DNA from: Nitratireductor sp. B36 | GTDB lineage: Bacteria; Pseudomonadota; Alphaproteobacteria; Rhizobiales; Rhizobiaceae | Length of the DNA: 64,000 bases | Direction of reading: 5' to 3' | Assembly (NCBI RefSeq): GCF_020833685.1 | Contig: NZ_JACKZY010000004.1 | Coordinates: 186,001-250,000 of the forward strand | Shown: one piece after another, positions 26,864-35,682 of the stretch | Layout: the number at the start of each line of letters is the position of its first letter | Position numbering within the stretch: position 1 is the first letter of the stretch | The notes under the pieces: generated by a model | What the model saw: only the letters and a program-made list of their open reading frames with translations | Database searches by the model: none | What the model was told of the DNA's origin: nothing | Program-made: the position numbers and the translations under genes

Positions 26864-27731
26864 CGCGGCCTCCCTCTACTGACGGTTCGGTATCCGCATG
26901 ATCATGATGGTGGTGGCCGTCGTCGGGATGGCAATGCGCGGTTATCGTCCCATCGGCGTGGCGCACACGGCCATCGGCCAGATGCGTGTGGTCATGATGG
27001 TGGCGGTAGAGCGCCAGCGATTCTGCGGCGCGCGTTCCGAACAGTTTCCTGTATTCGGGACTGTCCATCACGCTTTGCGGTTCCCCGCGGCAACACACAT
27101 GGCCGTTAAGGCAGATCACCGTATCGGTATCGGCCATCACGATGTGCAGATCGTGCGAAATCATCAATATGCCGCAACCGGTCCGGTCCCTGATGTCGCG
27201 GATCAGCTCATAGAGCGCCACTTCTCCGGTAAAATCCACGCCCTGTACCGGCTCATCGAGCACCAGAAGATCCGGCTTGCGAAGCATGGCCCGCGCCAAA
27301 AGCGCTCGCTGAAACTCGCCGCCCGAAAGCGCTGCCACCTGCCGGGCGGCCAGATGCGCCACGCCGGCCGCCTCGAGCGCCCCGGAAATCTCCTTTCGGC
27401 CTGCCGAAGCCGTGAGCGTCATCAGTCGCTCCACGCTGAGAGGCAGTGTCCAGTCGAGCGCAATTTTCTGTGGCACGTAGCCGATCCGAAGGGCGCTTGC
27501 GCGGTGCACATGCCCCTCGTTCGGCTGAATGACGCCGATCGCTGTCTTGGCCGTCGTGCTCTTGCCGGATCCGTTCGGGCCGATCAGCGTGACTATCTCG
27601 CCCCTTCTAACGGCAAGATCCACGCCGCGCACCAGCCATCGCCCACCGCGATTGACGCCAGCATTGTGCATCTCCACCAGCATGTCGCCACTGGGTTGGG
27701 CATGTGTTTTTGATTTTTCCAGCATGGTCAT
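26856..27731 (-). CDS. znuC: Zinc ABC transporter ATPase ZnuC with histidine-rich tail
   Basis: 291 residues. Walker A GPNGSGKST, signature LSGGEFQRALLARA, Walker B LLVLDEPVQGVD, switch MISHDLHI. Unlike most ABC ATPases it ends in a histidine-rich tail (HHHDHTHLADGR, then DDGHHHHDHAD), which may bind zinc in the cytoplasm and tune activity. First gene of the operon with znuB and zur and divergent from znuA. Confidence 0.92.
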   Translation of the reverse strand: MTMLEKSKTHAQPSGDMLVEMHNAGVNRGGRWLVRGVDLAVRRGEIVTLIGPNGSGKSTTAKTAIGVIQPNEGHVHRASALRIGYVPQKIALDWTLPLSVERLMTLTASAGRKEISGALEAAGVAHLAARQVAALSGGEFQRALLARAMLRKPDLLVLDEPVQGVDFTGEVALYELIRDIRDRTGCGILMISHDLHIVMADTDTVICLNGHVCCRGEPQSVMDSPEYRKLFGTRAAESLALYRHHHDHTHLADGRVRHADGTITAHCHPDDGHHHHDHADTEPSVEGGRDA

Positions 27732-27760
27732 TTTTCCGACTTGTCAGCGGATATGGCACA

Positions 27761-27774
27761 CGTTATAGCGTAAC
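27761..27774 (-). promoter_or_regulatory. Candidate Zur box upstream of znuC
   Basis: Read on the minus strand, GTTACGCTATAACG matches 10 of 14 positions of the GTAATGTTATAACA site before aztD. It also forms an imperfect inverted repeat (CGTTA, TAACG). It lies about 30 bases upstream of the znuC start, a good place for repression. Confidence 0.5.
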
Positions 27775-27784
27775 GCAAGGATGT

Positions 27785-27801
27785 GTAATGTCATAACATT
27801 A
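27785..27801 (+). promoter_or_regulatory. Candidate Zur box upstream of znuA
   Basis: GTAATGTCATAACA (27785-27798) is identical at 13 of 14 positions to the site before aztD. The 16-base stretch 27786-27801 is a palindrome with one mismatched pair (TAATGT, ACATTA). It lies about 65 bases before the znuA ATG. Confidence 0.65.
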
Positions 27802-27865
27802 TTGTTAAGATTGCATTTGCGATCATGCATTCGCCCGTTCGTTCGACGCCTGACAGGAGCCAGCC

Positions 27866-28930
27866 ATGAAATCCTTCCGCCTCTTACTCGCCGCTGCATC
27901 CTCCCTTGCGCTGCTGGCACCGGGAGGGGTCACGGGCGCGTTCGCAGCCGATCAGGAAGTTGTGACTTCCATCAAGCCGGTTCACTCGCTGGTGGCCGGG
28001 GTGATGGAAGGTGTCGGCGAGCCGCAGCTCATCCTGCAGGGCGCCGGCTCGCCGCACACCTATTCCATGCGCCCCTCCCAGGCGCGCATGCTGGCCGCTG
28101 CCGATGTCGTGTTCTGGGTCGGCCCCAATCTGGAGGTCTTTCTGGCAAAACCGCTTGAAACACTGGCTGGCGAGGCCAGGTTGGTGACGCTCTCCGAAAG
28201 CGAGGGCATCAAGCTGCTCCACATGCGGGAGGGCGGTGCGTTCGAAGCGCATTCCCATGGCGATGAAGACGGTCACGGTGATCATGAGGAAGGCCATGGT
28301 CACGAGGAGGGTGAGAAGGATCACGCCGAAACGGACCATGCCCATGACGACCATGCAAATGACGACCATGCACATGACGACGATGCACATGAGGGACACG
28401 ACCACCACGATCATGGCCCCGACGCCCACATCTGGCTTGATCCCGAAAATGCGAAAGCCATCGTCAGCGCCATCGCCGAGGCCCTGAGCGAAACCGATGC
28501 GGAGAATGCCTCAGCCTACGCTGCCAATGCGGCGAAGCTCAACGAGCGCATCGATGCTTTGAGCGCGGAGATTGCGGACGAGCTCGAGCCCGTCAGGAAC
28601 CGCCCCTTCATCGTCTTCCACGATGCCTATCAGTATTTTGAAAAGCGTTTCGGCCTTGCCGCTGCCGGCTCGATCACCGTCAGCCCCGAGGTCATTCCCG
28701 GCGCGCAGCGCGTGGATGAGATCCGAACCAAGGTTCGTGAACTCGACGCCGCCTGCGTCTTTGCAGAGCCCCAGTTCGAGCCGAGGCTCGTGGAGGTCGT
28801 GACCGAGGGCACCAATGCCAGATCCGGTGTTCTCGATCCGCTGGGCGCCGAGATCACCGACGGACCAGACCTCTATTTCGAATTGATGCGCGGCATGGCG
28901 TCGTCGTTCAAGAGCTGCCTCGCCAAGTAG
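27866..28930 (+). CDS. znuA: Zinc ABC transporter substrate-binding protein ZnuA
   Basis: 354 residues. Signal peptide ends near AFA/AD. The mature protein has family features VVTSIKPVHSLVAGVMEG, the metal ligand region GSPHTYSMRPSQ, and the helix before PFIVFHDAYQYFE with a further histidine. A long acidic/histidine-rich loop (28243-28425, many H, D and E) separates the first lobe segments, as usual for ZnuA; it may collect or sense periplasmic zinc. Divergent from znuCB-zur and followed by aztD. Confidence 0.94.
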   Translation: MKSFRLLLAAASSLALLAPGGVTGAFAADQEVVTSIKPVHSLVAGVMEGVGEPQLILQGAGSPHTYSMRPSQARMLAAADVVFWVGPNLEVFLAKPLETLAGEARLVTLSESEGIKLLHMREGGAFEAHSHGDEDGHGDHEEGHGHEEGEKDHAETDHAHDDHANDDHAHDDDAHEGHDHHDHGPDAHIWLDPENAKAIVSAIAEALSETDAENASAYAANAAKLNERIDALSAEIADELEPVRNRPFIVFHDAYQYFEKRFGLAAAGSITVSPEVIPGAQRVDEIRTKVRELDAACVFAEPQFEPRLVEVVTEGTNARSGVLDPLGAEITDGPDLYFELMRGMASSFKSCLAK

Positions 28931-29075
28931 CCGGTTCTCCGGCCACCGCCAGCGATCTGCCAGCAAAGCTGCCGTCGCCCTCAAATGCGGGCGCGGGAGC
29001 TGGCATCAGCCGCCACGTCGGCTGACCTGCCGCGACAGACCGCCTGGACGAGACCAAAACACTCAACCCAAGCTT

Positions 29076-29089
29076 GTAATGTTATAACA
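29076..29089 (+). promoter_or_regulatory. Candidate Zur box upstream of aztD
   Basis: GTAATGTTATAACA contains the perfect palindrome TGTTATAACA (29080-29089) and differs at one base from the znuA site. It is 15 bases before the aztD ATG, next to AGGAG. This makes aztD separately repressible rather than only read through from znuA. Confidence 0.65.
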
Positions 29090-29104
29090 AACAGGAGAAT
29101 AGTA

Positions 29105-30328
29105 ATGCGCCCATTCTATCATCTCATGAAACCGGGGGTGCTTGCCCTTGGCACCGCACTCGCCACCATACAGCCCCTTCACGCGGATGAAAAGGAAGCC
29201 TGGCGGCTGTTCATCGCCGATCACAGCGAACCGGTTCTGCGCGCCCTGGACGCGGAGAAAGGGGAGGTGCTCGAAACCTTCCGGCTCAAGGCCCCGGCAC
29301 GCATCTATGCGACCGAGAGCAATGAAACCGTCTTTGCCGTGCAGCGCGATGCGAACACGGTTACGGCCTTCTCCACCGGCATCCATTTCGATGATCACGG
29401 CGATCATGCGGATATGGAGGTCACGGCACCCAGGGCGCTGGAGGGCTCGATCAATGGCGATCAGCCAGTGCATTTCGTCGCGCATTTCGGTGAGATCGCG
29501 CTCTTTTTCGACGGCGAGGGTGTCGCGCGCCTCGTATCGGAAAAGGCGGTTTCCGAGGGAAAGCCCGACATGCGCGAAATCAGGACCTCAGCCCCTCATC
29601 ACGGCGTTGTCATCCCCTATGGCGCACACGCGATCGCAACGGTGCCCAACAGCAAGGATCCGAGCGAATTACCCGAGGGTGTTCAGGTGGTGGATGCAAA
29701 GGGCGCAGCCATCGGCGAGCCCGCTGCCTGCCCCGGTCTGCACGGTGAAGCGACCTCCGGCAACATCACGGCAATCGCCTGTGATACGGGGCTACTTCTC
29801 ATCACGGGAGGCCGCAACGATGCCCCGGAAATCCGCCACATCGCCTATAGCGATGGCCTCCCGGAAGACCTCAAGGTCTCGACCCTCGCCGGCGGCAAGG
29901 CGCTGCAGTATTTCCTTGGAAATTTCGGCAAGTCCAATCTCGTGCTGATCGACCCCGAGGATGAAGACGCCTTCCGTCTGATCGAGCTCCCGGTACGCGC
30001 CGTGCATTTCGTGGTTGATCCGGTGCGGCCCAAATTCGCCTATGTCTTCACCGAGGACGGCAATCTCAACCGCATCAATGTCCTGTCCGGCAAGATCGAC
30101 CGGTCGCTTGAGCTCACGGAACCCTACTCCATGGACGGGCACTGGTCCGATCCACGCCCGCGCATCGCTGTCACGCATGACGAGATCATGGTCACCGACC
30201 CGCTCAAGAGCGTTGTCCATGCCATCGATGCGGTTAGTTTCGAGAAGGCCCGCGACATCGCGGTGGAAGGCATGCCCTACAACATCGTCGCCGTCGGCGG
30301 CTCGGGCGAAAGCCACGAAAACCACTGA
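29105..30328 (+). CDS. aztD: Zinc metallochaperone AztD
   Basis: 407 residues. A signal peptide (ends HA/DE) is followed by an all-beta, propeller-like protein. The histidine/aspartate motif HFDDHGDHADME (about 94-105) and a pair of cysteines (AACPGLHG, AIACDTG) match AztD, the periplasmic chaperone that hands zinc to the binding protein AztC in Paracoccus. Here it accompanies a ZnuA-type system instead of a complete aztABC set. ATG 29105 follows AGGAG. Own candidate Zur box upstream. Confidence 0.85.
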   Translation: MRPFYHLMKPGVLALGTALATIQPLHADEKEAWRLFIADHSEPVLRALDAEKGEVLETFRLKAPARIYATESNETVFAVQRDANTVTAFSTGIHFDDHGDHADMEVTAPRALEGSINGDQPVHFVAHFGEIALFFDGEGVARLVSEKAVSEGKPDMREIRTSAPHHGVVIPYGAHAIATVPNSKDPSELPEGVQVVDAKGAAIGEPAACPGLHGEATSGNITAIACDTGLLLITGGRNDAPEIRHIAYSDGLPEDLKVSTLAGGKALQYFLGNFGKSNLVLIDPEDEDAFRLIELPVRAVHFVVDPVRPKFAYVFTEDGNLNRINVLSGKIDRSLELTEPYSMDGHWSDPRPRIAVTHDEIMVTDPLKSVVHAIDAVSFEKARDIAVEGMPYNIVAVGGSGESHENH

Positions 30329-30350
30329 TCGCAGATGATTGCAAAGACAA

Positions 30351-30374
30351 AGCCCCGCTGTTTCCGGCGGGGCT
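30351..30374 (-). terminator. Bidirectional terminator between aztD and csbD-like gene
   Basis: AGCCCCGC (30351-30358) and GCGGGGCT (30367-30374) form a perfect eight-base-pair stem with an eight-base loop. On the minus strand TTTGTCTTT follows, a good terminator for the CsbD-like gene; on the plus strand only CTTCATT follows. Confidence 0.7.
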
Positions 30375-30398
30375 CTTCATTGTCATGCCGCGTTGCGG

Positions 30399-30596
30399 TC
30401 AGTGGCGGGAAAGCCAGTCGTCGATCTCGCGCTCGGCCTCTTCCTCGGCCTTGCCATAGCGTTCCTGCAGCTTGCCGGCCAGCTCTTTGCGATTGCCGCG
30501 AACGACATCCAGGTCGTCATTGGTGAGCTTGCCCCACTGCTGCTGGACTTTGCCCTTGAACTGTTCCCAGTTCCCTTCGATCTGATTCCAATTCAT
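30399..30596 (-). CDS. CsbD family stress protein
   Basis: 65 residues, starting MNWNQIEGNWEQFKGKVQQQ and continuing KLTNDDLDVVRGNRKELAGK, the CsbD family signature. Small hydrophilic helical protein, induced by general stress in other bacteria; molecular role unknown. Monocistronic, ended by the hairpin at 30351-30374. Confidence 0.92.
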   Translation of the reverse strand: MNWNQIEGNWEQFKGKVQQQWGKLTNDDLDVVRGNRKELAGKLQERYGKAEEEAEREIDDWLSRH

Positions 30597-30761
30597 GTCG
30601 GTATCCTTCCGTTTTGGAAAGGAGTGCACTCCGGTTGAGATCATCGGCCTAGGTGCCTCGATAATGCTTGAGCCATCATGTGGTTCCCGCCTTGTTTTCG
30701 CCATACGCCGATTTGAACGCCGGGGCTCCCGTCCCTAGATTAAGCGGGAAAGGAACCTTTG

Positions 30762-32132
30762 ATGGAAAGCCAGCCCGCGCCTTTCGTGCCGCCTGCGCCG
30801 CGCCCGCGCACCAGCCCACCCTCGACCCTCCAGATGATGCGGATCGTCTATCGCAATCCGCTCGAACTGTGGGGTGAGCCCTCCTACAACGAACCGTGGA
30901 TTTCCATCGACAACACGATCGGCGGCCCGCTCGTCATCGCCAATGATCCGGGCCTCATCCGCCATGTCCTCGTCGACAACGCGAAAAACTACCGGATGGC
31001 CCGCGTGCGCCAGAAGATCCTGCGCCCGATCCTGCGCGATGGCCTCTTAACGGCCGAGGGTGCGGTCTGGCGCCGTTCACGCAAGGCCATGGCTCCGGTC
31101 TTCACCCCGCGCCACATCGCCGGCTTCGCTAAGCCGATGCTCGAGCGCACCCAGGCCTTCGTCGCACGATACGAAAACGTGAACCAACCGGTCGATGTCT
31201 CCCGCGACATGACGCTCCTCACCTTCGACATTCTCGCCGAGACGCTCTTTTCCGGCGAGATCGCCGGCGAGCCCGGCAGTTTCGCCCATCAGGTGGATCG
31301 CCTGTTCGAGACCATGGGCCGCGTCGACCCGCTCGATCTTCTGGGCGCACCCGACTGGCTCCCGCGCATCACGCGTCTTCTGGGCCGCAATTCGCTAAAA
31401 TTCTTCCGCGACATCGTTGCCGAGACGATGGCCATGCGCCGCGAGAAGATGGCGTCCGGCCACGACGTGCGGGAAGACTTTCTCACGCTCCTCCTGCGCG
31501 CCGAGGGGCCGGAAGGCCTCACCCGTGCGGAGATCGAGGACAACATCATCACCTTCATCGGTGCCGGCCACGAAACCACGGCGCGCGCTCTCGGCTGGAC
31601 GATCTATTGCCTCGCCTCAGCCCCGTGGGAGCGTGAAAAGGTCGAGGCCGAGATCGACGCAGTGCTCGCACACGAACCCGACCCGGTGAAATGGCTCGAT
31701 GCCATGCCCTTCACCCGCGCCGCCTTCGAGGAGGCGATGCGCCTTTATCCACCCGCGCCCTCGATAAACCGCGAAGCGCTCGCGGAAGATGGCTACCGCG
31801 ATTTCACCATCGTCAAGGGTGCACAGGTGCTCGTCATGCCGTGGACGGTCCATCGCCACCGGCTCCTGTGGGATGAGCCGGATGCCTTCATGCCGTCGCG
31901 TTTCCACCCCGGGAACCGCGAAGAGCTCGACCGCTATCAGTATCTGCCCTTCGGCGCCGGCCCGCGCGTGTGCATCGGCGCCAGTTTCGCCATGCAGGAG
32001 GCCGTCATCGCGCTCGCCATCCTCCTCTCCCGCTTCCGCTTCGACACGCTGCCGGACACGAAGCCCTGGCCCGTCCAGAAGCTCACCACCCAGCCCCAGG
32101 GCGGCCTGCCGATGCGCGTGTCGCGGCGCTGA
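30762..32132 (+). CDS. Cytochrome P450
   Basis: 456 residues, full length. The I-helix oxygen-activation motif is FIGAGHETTARA, the K-helix ExxR is in FEEAMRLYPP, and the heme-binding loop FGAGPRVCIGASFA holds the axial cysteine. No signal anchor, so soluble and dependent on a separate ferredoxin and reductase, neither of which is adjacent. AAAGGA precedes the ATG. No ligand or pathway can be read from the neighbours (CsbD, restriction enzyme). Confidence 0.93.
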   Translation: MESQPAPFVPPAPRPRTSPPSTLQMMRIVYRNPLELWGEPSYNEPWISIDNTIGGPLVIANDPGLIRHVLVDNAKNYRMARVRQKILRPILRDGLLTAEGAVWRRSRKAMAPVFTPRHIAGFAKPMLERTQAFVARYENVNQPVDVSRDMTLLTFDILAETLFSGEIAGEPGSFAHQVDRLFETMGRVDPLDLLGAPDWLPRITRLLGRNSLKFFRDIVAETMAMRREKMASGHDVREDFLTLLLRAEGPEGLTRAEIEDNIITFIGAGHETTARALGWTIYCLASAPWEREKVEAEIDAVLAHEPDPVKWLDAMPFTRAAFEEAMRLYPPAPSINREALAEDGYRDFTIVKGAQVLVMPWTVHRHRLLWDEPDAFMPSRFHPGNREELDRYQYLPFGAGPRVCIGASFAMQEAVIALAILLSRFRFDTLPDTKPWPVQKLTTQPQGGLPMRVSRR

Positions 32133-32227
32133 AACGCGCGCCCCCCATTCACCATTCACTCCCCCATCACCGCCTTGCCTTTCAACGGCGGTTGCATAAA
32201 GTGCAACCCGTAGCGACCGGGGGAAGC

Positions 32228-35200
32228 ATGGACGTCGAGGCATTCATAGAGCGCTGGACCGCGCGCGAGGGCGGGGCAGAGCGCGCCAATTACGCCATGT
32301 TCATCACCGAATTGTGCGATGTGCTGGGCCTGCCCCATCCCGATGTCGCCGGCTCCGAAACCGCGCTGAATGACTATGTGTTCGAGCGCGCCGTGAAACC
32401 GCGCCGGAGCGAAGGCACCACCGCCCCAAAGCGCATCGACCTTTATAAGAAAGGCGCCTTCATCCTGGAGGCCAAGCAGTCGCGCATGAAACAGGGGCGC
32501 GGCGCCGAGCAGCCGGCACTCTTTGCCGAAGAGCCCGCCCCGCGCGGCAAACGCACCGTCGCCCGCGGCTGGGACCGCATGATGCTGGAGGCGCGCCGTC
32601 AGGCCGAGGATTATGTCTTCCGCCTCGATGCCAGCCATCCCGCGCCGCCCTTCATTCTCGTCTGCGATGTCGGCCACGCCATCGAGATCTTTGCCGATTT
32701 CACCGGCACCGGCCGCGCCTACGACCAGTTTCCCGACCGCCGTGGCTTCCGCATCTATATGGAAGATCTGCGCGACGAGGCGATCCGCGAGCGCCTGCGC
32801 AAGATCTGGACCGATCCCGAAGCGCTCGACCCCACGCGCGAATCCGCCCGCGTCACCCGCGAGATCGCCGAAAGGCTCGCCGCCGTCAGCAAGGCGCTGG
32901 AGAAGAAGCACCCGCCCGAAGAGGTGGCGCATTTTCTCATGCGCTGCATTTTCACCATGTTCGCCGAGGATGTGGCGCTCCTGCCGGAGGCCTCCTTCAC
33001 CGGCCTTCTGGAAGACTGCACCAAATCGCCCGATGCCTTCGTCCCGCTGGTCGAGGACCTCTGGAAAAAGATGGACGCGCCAAGGCGTGACGACCGTTTC
33101 TTCTCCGCCTTCCGCACCCATCTGCGCCATTTCAACGGCAATTTGTTCAAGAATGCCCGCGCCTTCCCGCTGGGGCGGGAAGAGATCGGCGAGCTCTGGC
33201 AGGCGGCAAAAGCAAAATGGACCGAGGTCGACCCCGCCATTTTCGGCACGCTGCTCGAACAGGCGCTGGAGCCCACCGAGCGGCGCAAGCTCGGCGCGCA
33301 TTACACCCCGCGCACCTATGTGCAGCGTCTGGTGGAAGTCACCGTCATGGAGCCCCTGCGTGATGACTGGCGCAAGGTGCTCACCCGCGCCGAAACCGCC
33401 AAGGAGAGCGGCAAGGAAAAGGATGCCGTCAAGCTGGTCAAGGCGTTCCACCATCAGCTTTGCGAAACCCGCGTGCTCGACCCCGCCTGCGGCACGGGCA
33501 ATTTCCTCTATGTCAGTCTGGAGCTGATGAAAAAGCTCGAAGGCGAGGTGCTGGAAACACTGGCCCGCCTTGGCGAGACCGAGGCGCTGGGGCTGGAGGG
33601 CGAAACCGTCGATCCGCACCAGTTTCTGGGTCTGGAGATCAACCCGCGCGCCGCGGCCATCGCCGAGCTTGTCGTGTGGATCGGCTATCTGCAACAGCAT
33701 TATAAAAACCGCGATGGCCACCCCGCCGAGCCGATCCTCAAGGCGTTCAAAAACATCAATTTCGGCCGGCGCGAGGGCTATGACGCGGTGCTGACATGGG
33801 ATGGCCATCCCGTGCCGACAATCGTGGAAAAGGATGGCGAGCGCGTGGAAACCTGCCCCAATCCACGCCGGCCCGACTGGCCAGAGGCGGAGTTCATCGT
33901 CGGCAACCCGCCCTTTGTCGGCGGCAAGGACATTCGCTCGCGCATGGGCTCGCTCTATGCCGAGGCGCTGTGGGCCGCGCACAAACACATGAATGAGAGC
34001 GCGGATTTCGTCATGTATTGGTGGGACCGCGCCGCCGAGCTTCTGACGCGAAAGAAAACCCCGCTGCGTCGTTTCGGCTTCGTCACCACCAATTCCATCA
34101 GCCAGGTGTTCCAGCGCCGCGTCATGGAGCGCCACCTCAATGCCAAAAAGCCCATAAGCCTCATCTATGCCGTGCCCGACCACCCCTGGACAAAGGCAAC
34201 CCGCGACAGCGCGGCGGTGCGCATCGCCATGACCGTGGGCGCAGCCGGCAGCCATGAGGGGCTTTTGCGCGACGTGGTGCGCGAGGCGGCGCTGGACACC
34301 GACGAGCCGAGAATCGTGTTTGAAAACCGGGTGGGGAAGATCAATTCGGATTTGAGCGTGGGGGTGGATGTGTCTGCTGCGGAAGCTCTGTTGTCCAACA
34401 CTGGGCTCAGCTCTCGCGGCGTTATGCTTTTTGGTGCGGGGTTCATCGTTTCCCCACAAGAAGCGCAGCATTTGGGTCTGGGCGAAATAGAGGGTCTGGA
34501 GAAACACATACGAGAGTACCGCAATGGGCGTGACCTTACCTCCAAACCTCGTGGGGTTATGGTGTTGGATTTCTTCGGCCAAACTCCAGAGGAAATCCGT
34601 TCTCGCTATCCTCGCTGCTACCAGCACCTACTTGAGAAGGTGAAAACCGAAAGAGATCACAATCGTGATCGCGCAATTCGGGAAAGTTGGTGGGAGTTCG
34701 GCCGTCCCCGCAGCGAGATACGCCCGGCACTCGAAAACCTCCCCCGCTACATCGCAACCGTCGAAACCACGAAACACCGCGTTTTCCAGTTTCTCGATGC
34801 CTCGATCTTGGCGGACAACAAAATTGTTGTCATCGCCTTGGCATCCGCCGTCGAACTGGCGCTTCTTTCTTCGAGGTTACATGTCCATTGGGCTACCACC
34901 TTGGGAGGTTGGTTAGGATATGGAAACGACCCCGTTTACATAAAATCCCGCTGCTTCGACCCCTTCCCATTCCCCGATCCCTCCGATGCCCTGCGCGAAA
35001 AGCTCCGCGCTGCCGGAGAAGAACTCGATGCCACGCGCAAAAAGGTTCTGGCCGAGCATCCCGATCTCACCATGACCGGGCTTTACAACGTGCTGGAAAA
35101 GCTCAAATCCGGCGAGGCGCTTTCGGATAAGGACGAGGATGTGAAGACGCGCGGCCTCGTGCTGATCCTCAAAGAGCTGCACGAAACCATCGACCGGCTC

Positions 35201-35635
35201 ACCGCCGAGGCCTATGGCTGGCCGCACGATCTCTCCGACGAGGAAATCCTCGAACGTCTGGTCGCGCTCAATGCCGAGCGGGCGAAGGAGGAGGCGGCAG
35301 GGCATGTTCGCTGGCTGCGGCCGGAGTATCAGATCCCCCGTTTCGCAAAGGGCGCTGCCGCAAAAAGCGGCGAGCTGGCGCTCGATGCGCCGGTGGTCGC
35401 CATCGACAGGGACAGGCCCTCCTTCCCCACCGATGCCTACGAGCAGCCGCTTGCGGTGGAGCGTATTCTTGCCGTCGAGGCCCGCCCCATGGCGGCAGCC
35501 GAGATCGCCCGCCAGTTCAAGCGCGGCGGCAAGCGCATCGAGGGCAGGGTGGAGCAGCATCTGCGCACGCTGGCCGCCTATGGCCACGTCACCGCGCTGC
35601 CCGACGGCACCTACGCCGCCCGCCGCGCAGCCTGA
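32228..35635 (+). CDS. Single-chain type IIL (MmeI-like) restriction-modification enzyme
   Basis: 1135 residues. The N-terminal PD-(D/E)XK nuclease site is Asp71-X9-Glu81-X-Lys83 (RIDLYKKGAFILEAKQ), the same spacing and almost the same position as in MmeI. A helical connector leads to an adenine methyltransferase domain with motif I DPACGTGNF (418-425) and motif IV GNPPF (559-563). The specificity region (about 700-910) ends with WATTLGGWLGYGNDP and FDPFPFPDP, as in MmeI-type enzymes. A winged-helix-like tail (IARQFKRGGKRI) follows. ATG 32228 follows GGGGGAAGC. One polypeptide would cut and protect host DNA by methylating one strand. BREX or DISARM partner genes are absent. Confidence 0.85.
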   Translation: MDVEAFIERWTAREGGAERANYAMFITELCDVLGLPHPDVAGSETALNDYVFERAVKPRRSEGTTAPKRIDLYKKGAFILEAKQSRMKQGRGAEQPALFAEEPAPRGKRTVARGWDRMMLEARRQAEDYVFRLDASHPAPPFILVCDVGHAIEIFADFTGTGRAYDQFPDRRGFRIYMEDLRDEAIRERLRKIWTDPEALDPTRESARVTREIAERLAAVSKALEKKHPPEEVAHFLMRCIFTMFAEDVALLPEASFTGLLEDCTKSPDAFVPLVEDLWKKMDAPRRDDRFFSAFRTHLRHFNGNLFKNARAFPLGREEIGELWQAAKAKWTEVDPAIFGTLLEQALEPTERRKLGAHYTPRTYVQRLVEVTVMEPLRDDWRKVLTRAETAKESGKEKDAVKLVKAFHHQLCETRVLDPACGTGNFLYVSLELMKKLEGEVLETLARLGETEALGLEGETVDPHQFLGLEINPRAAAIAELVVWIGYLQQHYKNRDGHPAEPILKAFKNINFGRREGYDAVLTWDGHPVPTIVEKDGERVETCPNPRRPDWPEAEFIVGNPPFVGGKDIRSRMGSLYAEALWAAHKHMNESADFVMYWWDRAAELLTRKKTPLRRFGFVTTNSISQVFQRRVMERHLNAKKPISLIYAVPDHPWTKATRDSAAVRIAMTVGAAGSHEGLLRDVVREAALDTDEPRIVFENRVGKINSDLSVGVDVSAAEALLSNTGLSSRGVMLFGAGFIVSPQEAQHLGLGEIEGLEKHIREYRNGRDLTSKPRGVMVLDFFGQTPEEIRSRYPRCYQHLLEKVKTERDHNRDRAIRESWWEFGRPRSEIRPALENLPRYIATVETTKHRVFQFLDASILADNKIVVIALASAVELALLSSRLHVHWATTLGGWLGYGNDPVYIKSRCFDPFPFPDPSDALREKLRAAGEELDATRKKVLAEHPDLTMTGLYNVLEKLKSGEALSDKDEDVKTRGLVLILKELHETIDRLTAEAYGWPHDLSDEEILERLVALNAERAKEEAAGHVRWLRPEYQIPRFAKGAAAKSGELALDAPVVAIDRDRPSFPTDAYEQPLAVERILAVEARPMAAAEIARQFKRGGKRIEGRVEQHLRTLAAYGHVTALPDGTYAARRAA

Positions 35636-35650
35636 GCCCCCCCACTGCTT

Positions 35651-35682
35651 CGTCGTCCTCGGGCCCGACCCGAGGACCCATG
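35651..35682 (+). repeat. Palindromic interspersed repeat, variant copy
   Basis: GTCCTCGGG (35655-35663) and CCCGAGGAC (35669-35677) pair perfectly around a five-base loop (CCCGA), followed by CCATG. Same layout as the copies at 36213 and 36387 (stem, C..GA loop, stem, then CCAT). Confidence 0.65.

Noticed and set aside
32156-34627. Long open frame of 823 codons antisense to the restriction enzyme
   Set aside because: It mirrors the high-GC3 codon pattern of the sense gene, shows no domain or motif, and ends where the sense composition changes. It is a shadow frame.
32228-35635. BREX PglX or DISARM methylase
   Set aside because: Neither system's partner genes (pglZ, brxC, drmA, drmB) are present, and the N-terminal D-X9-E-X-K nuclease motif fits MmeI-type enzymes better.
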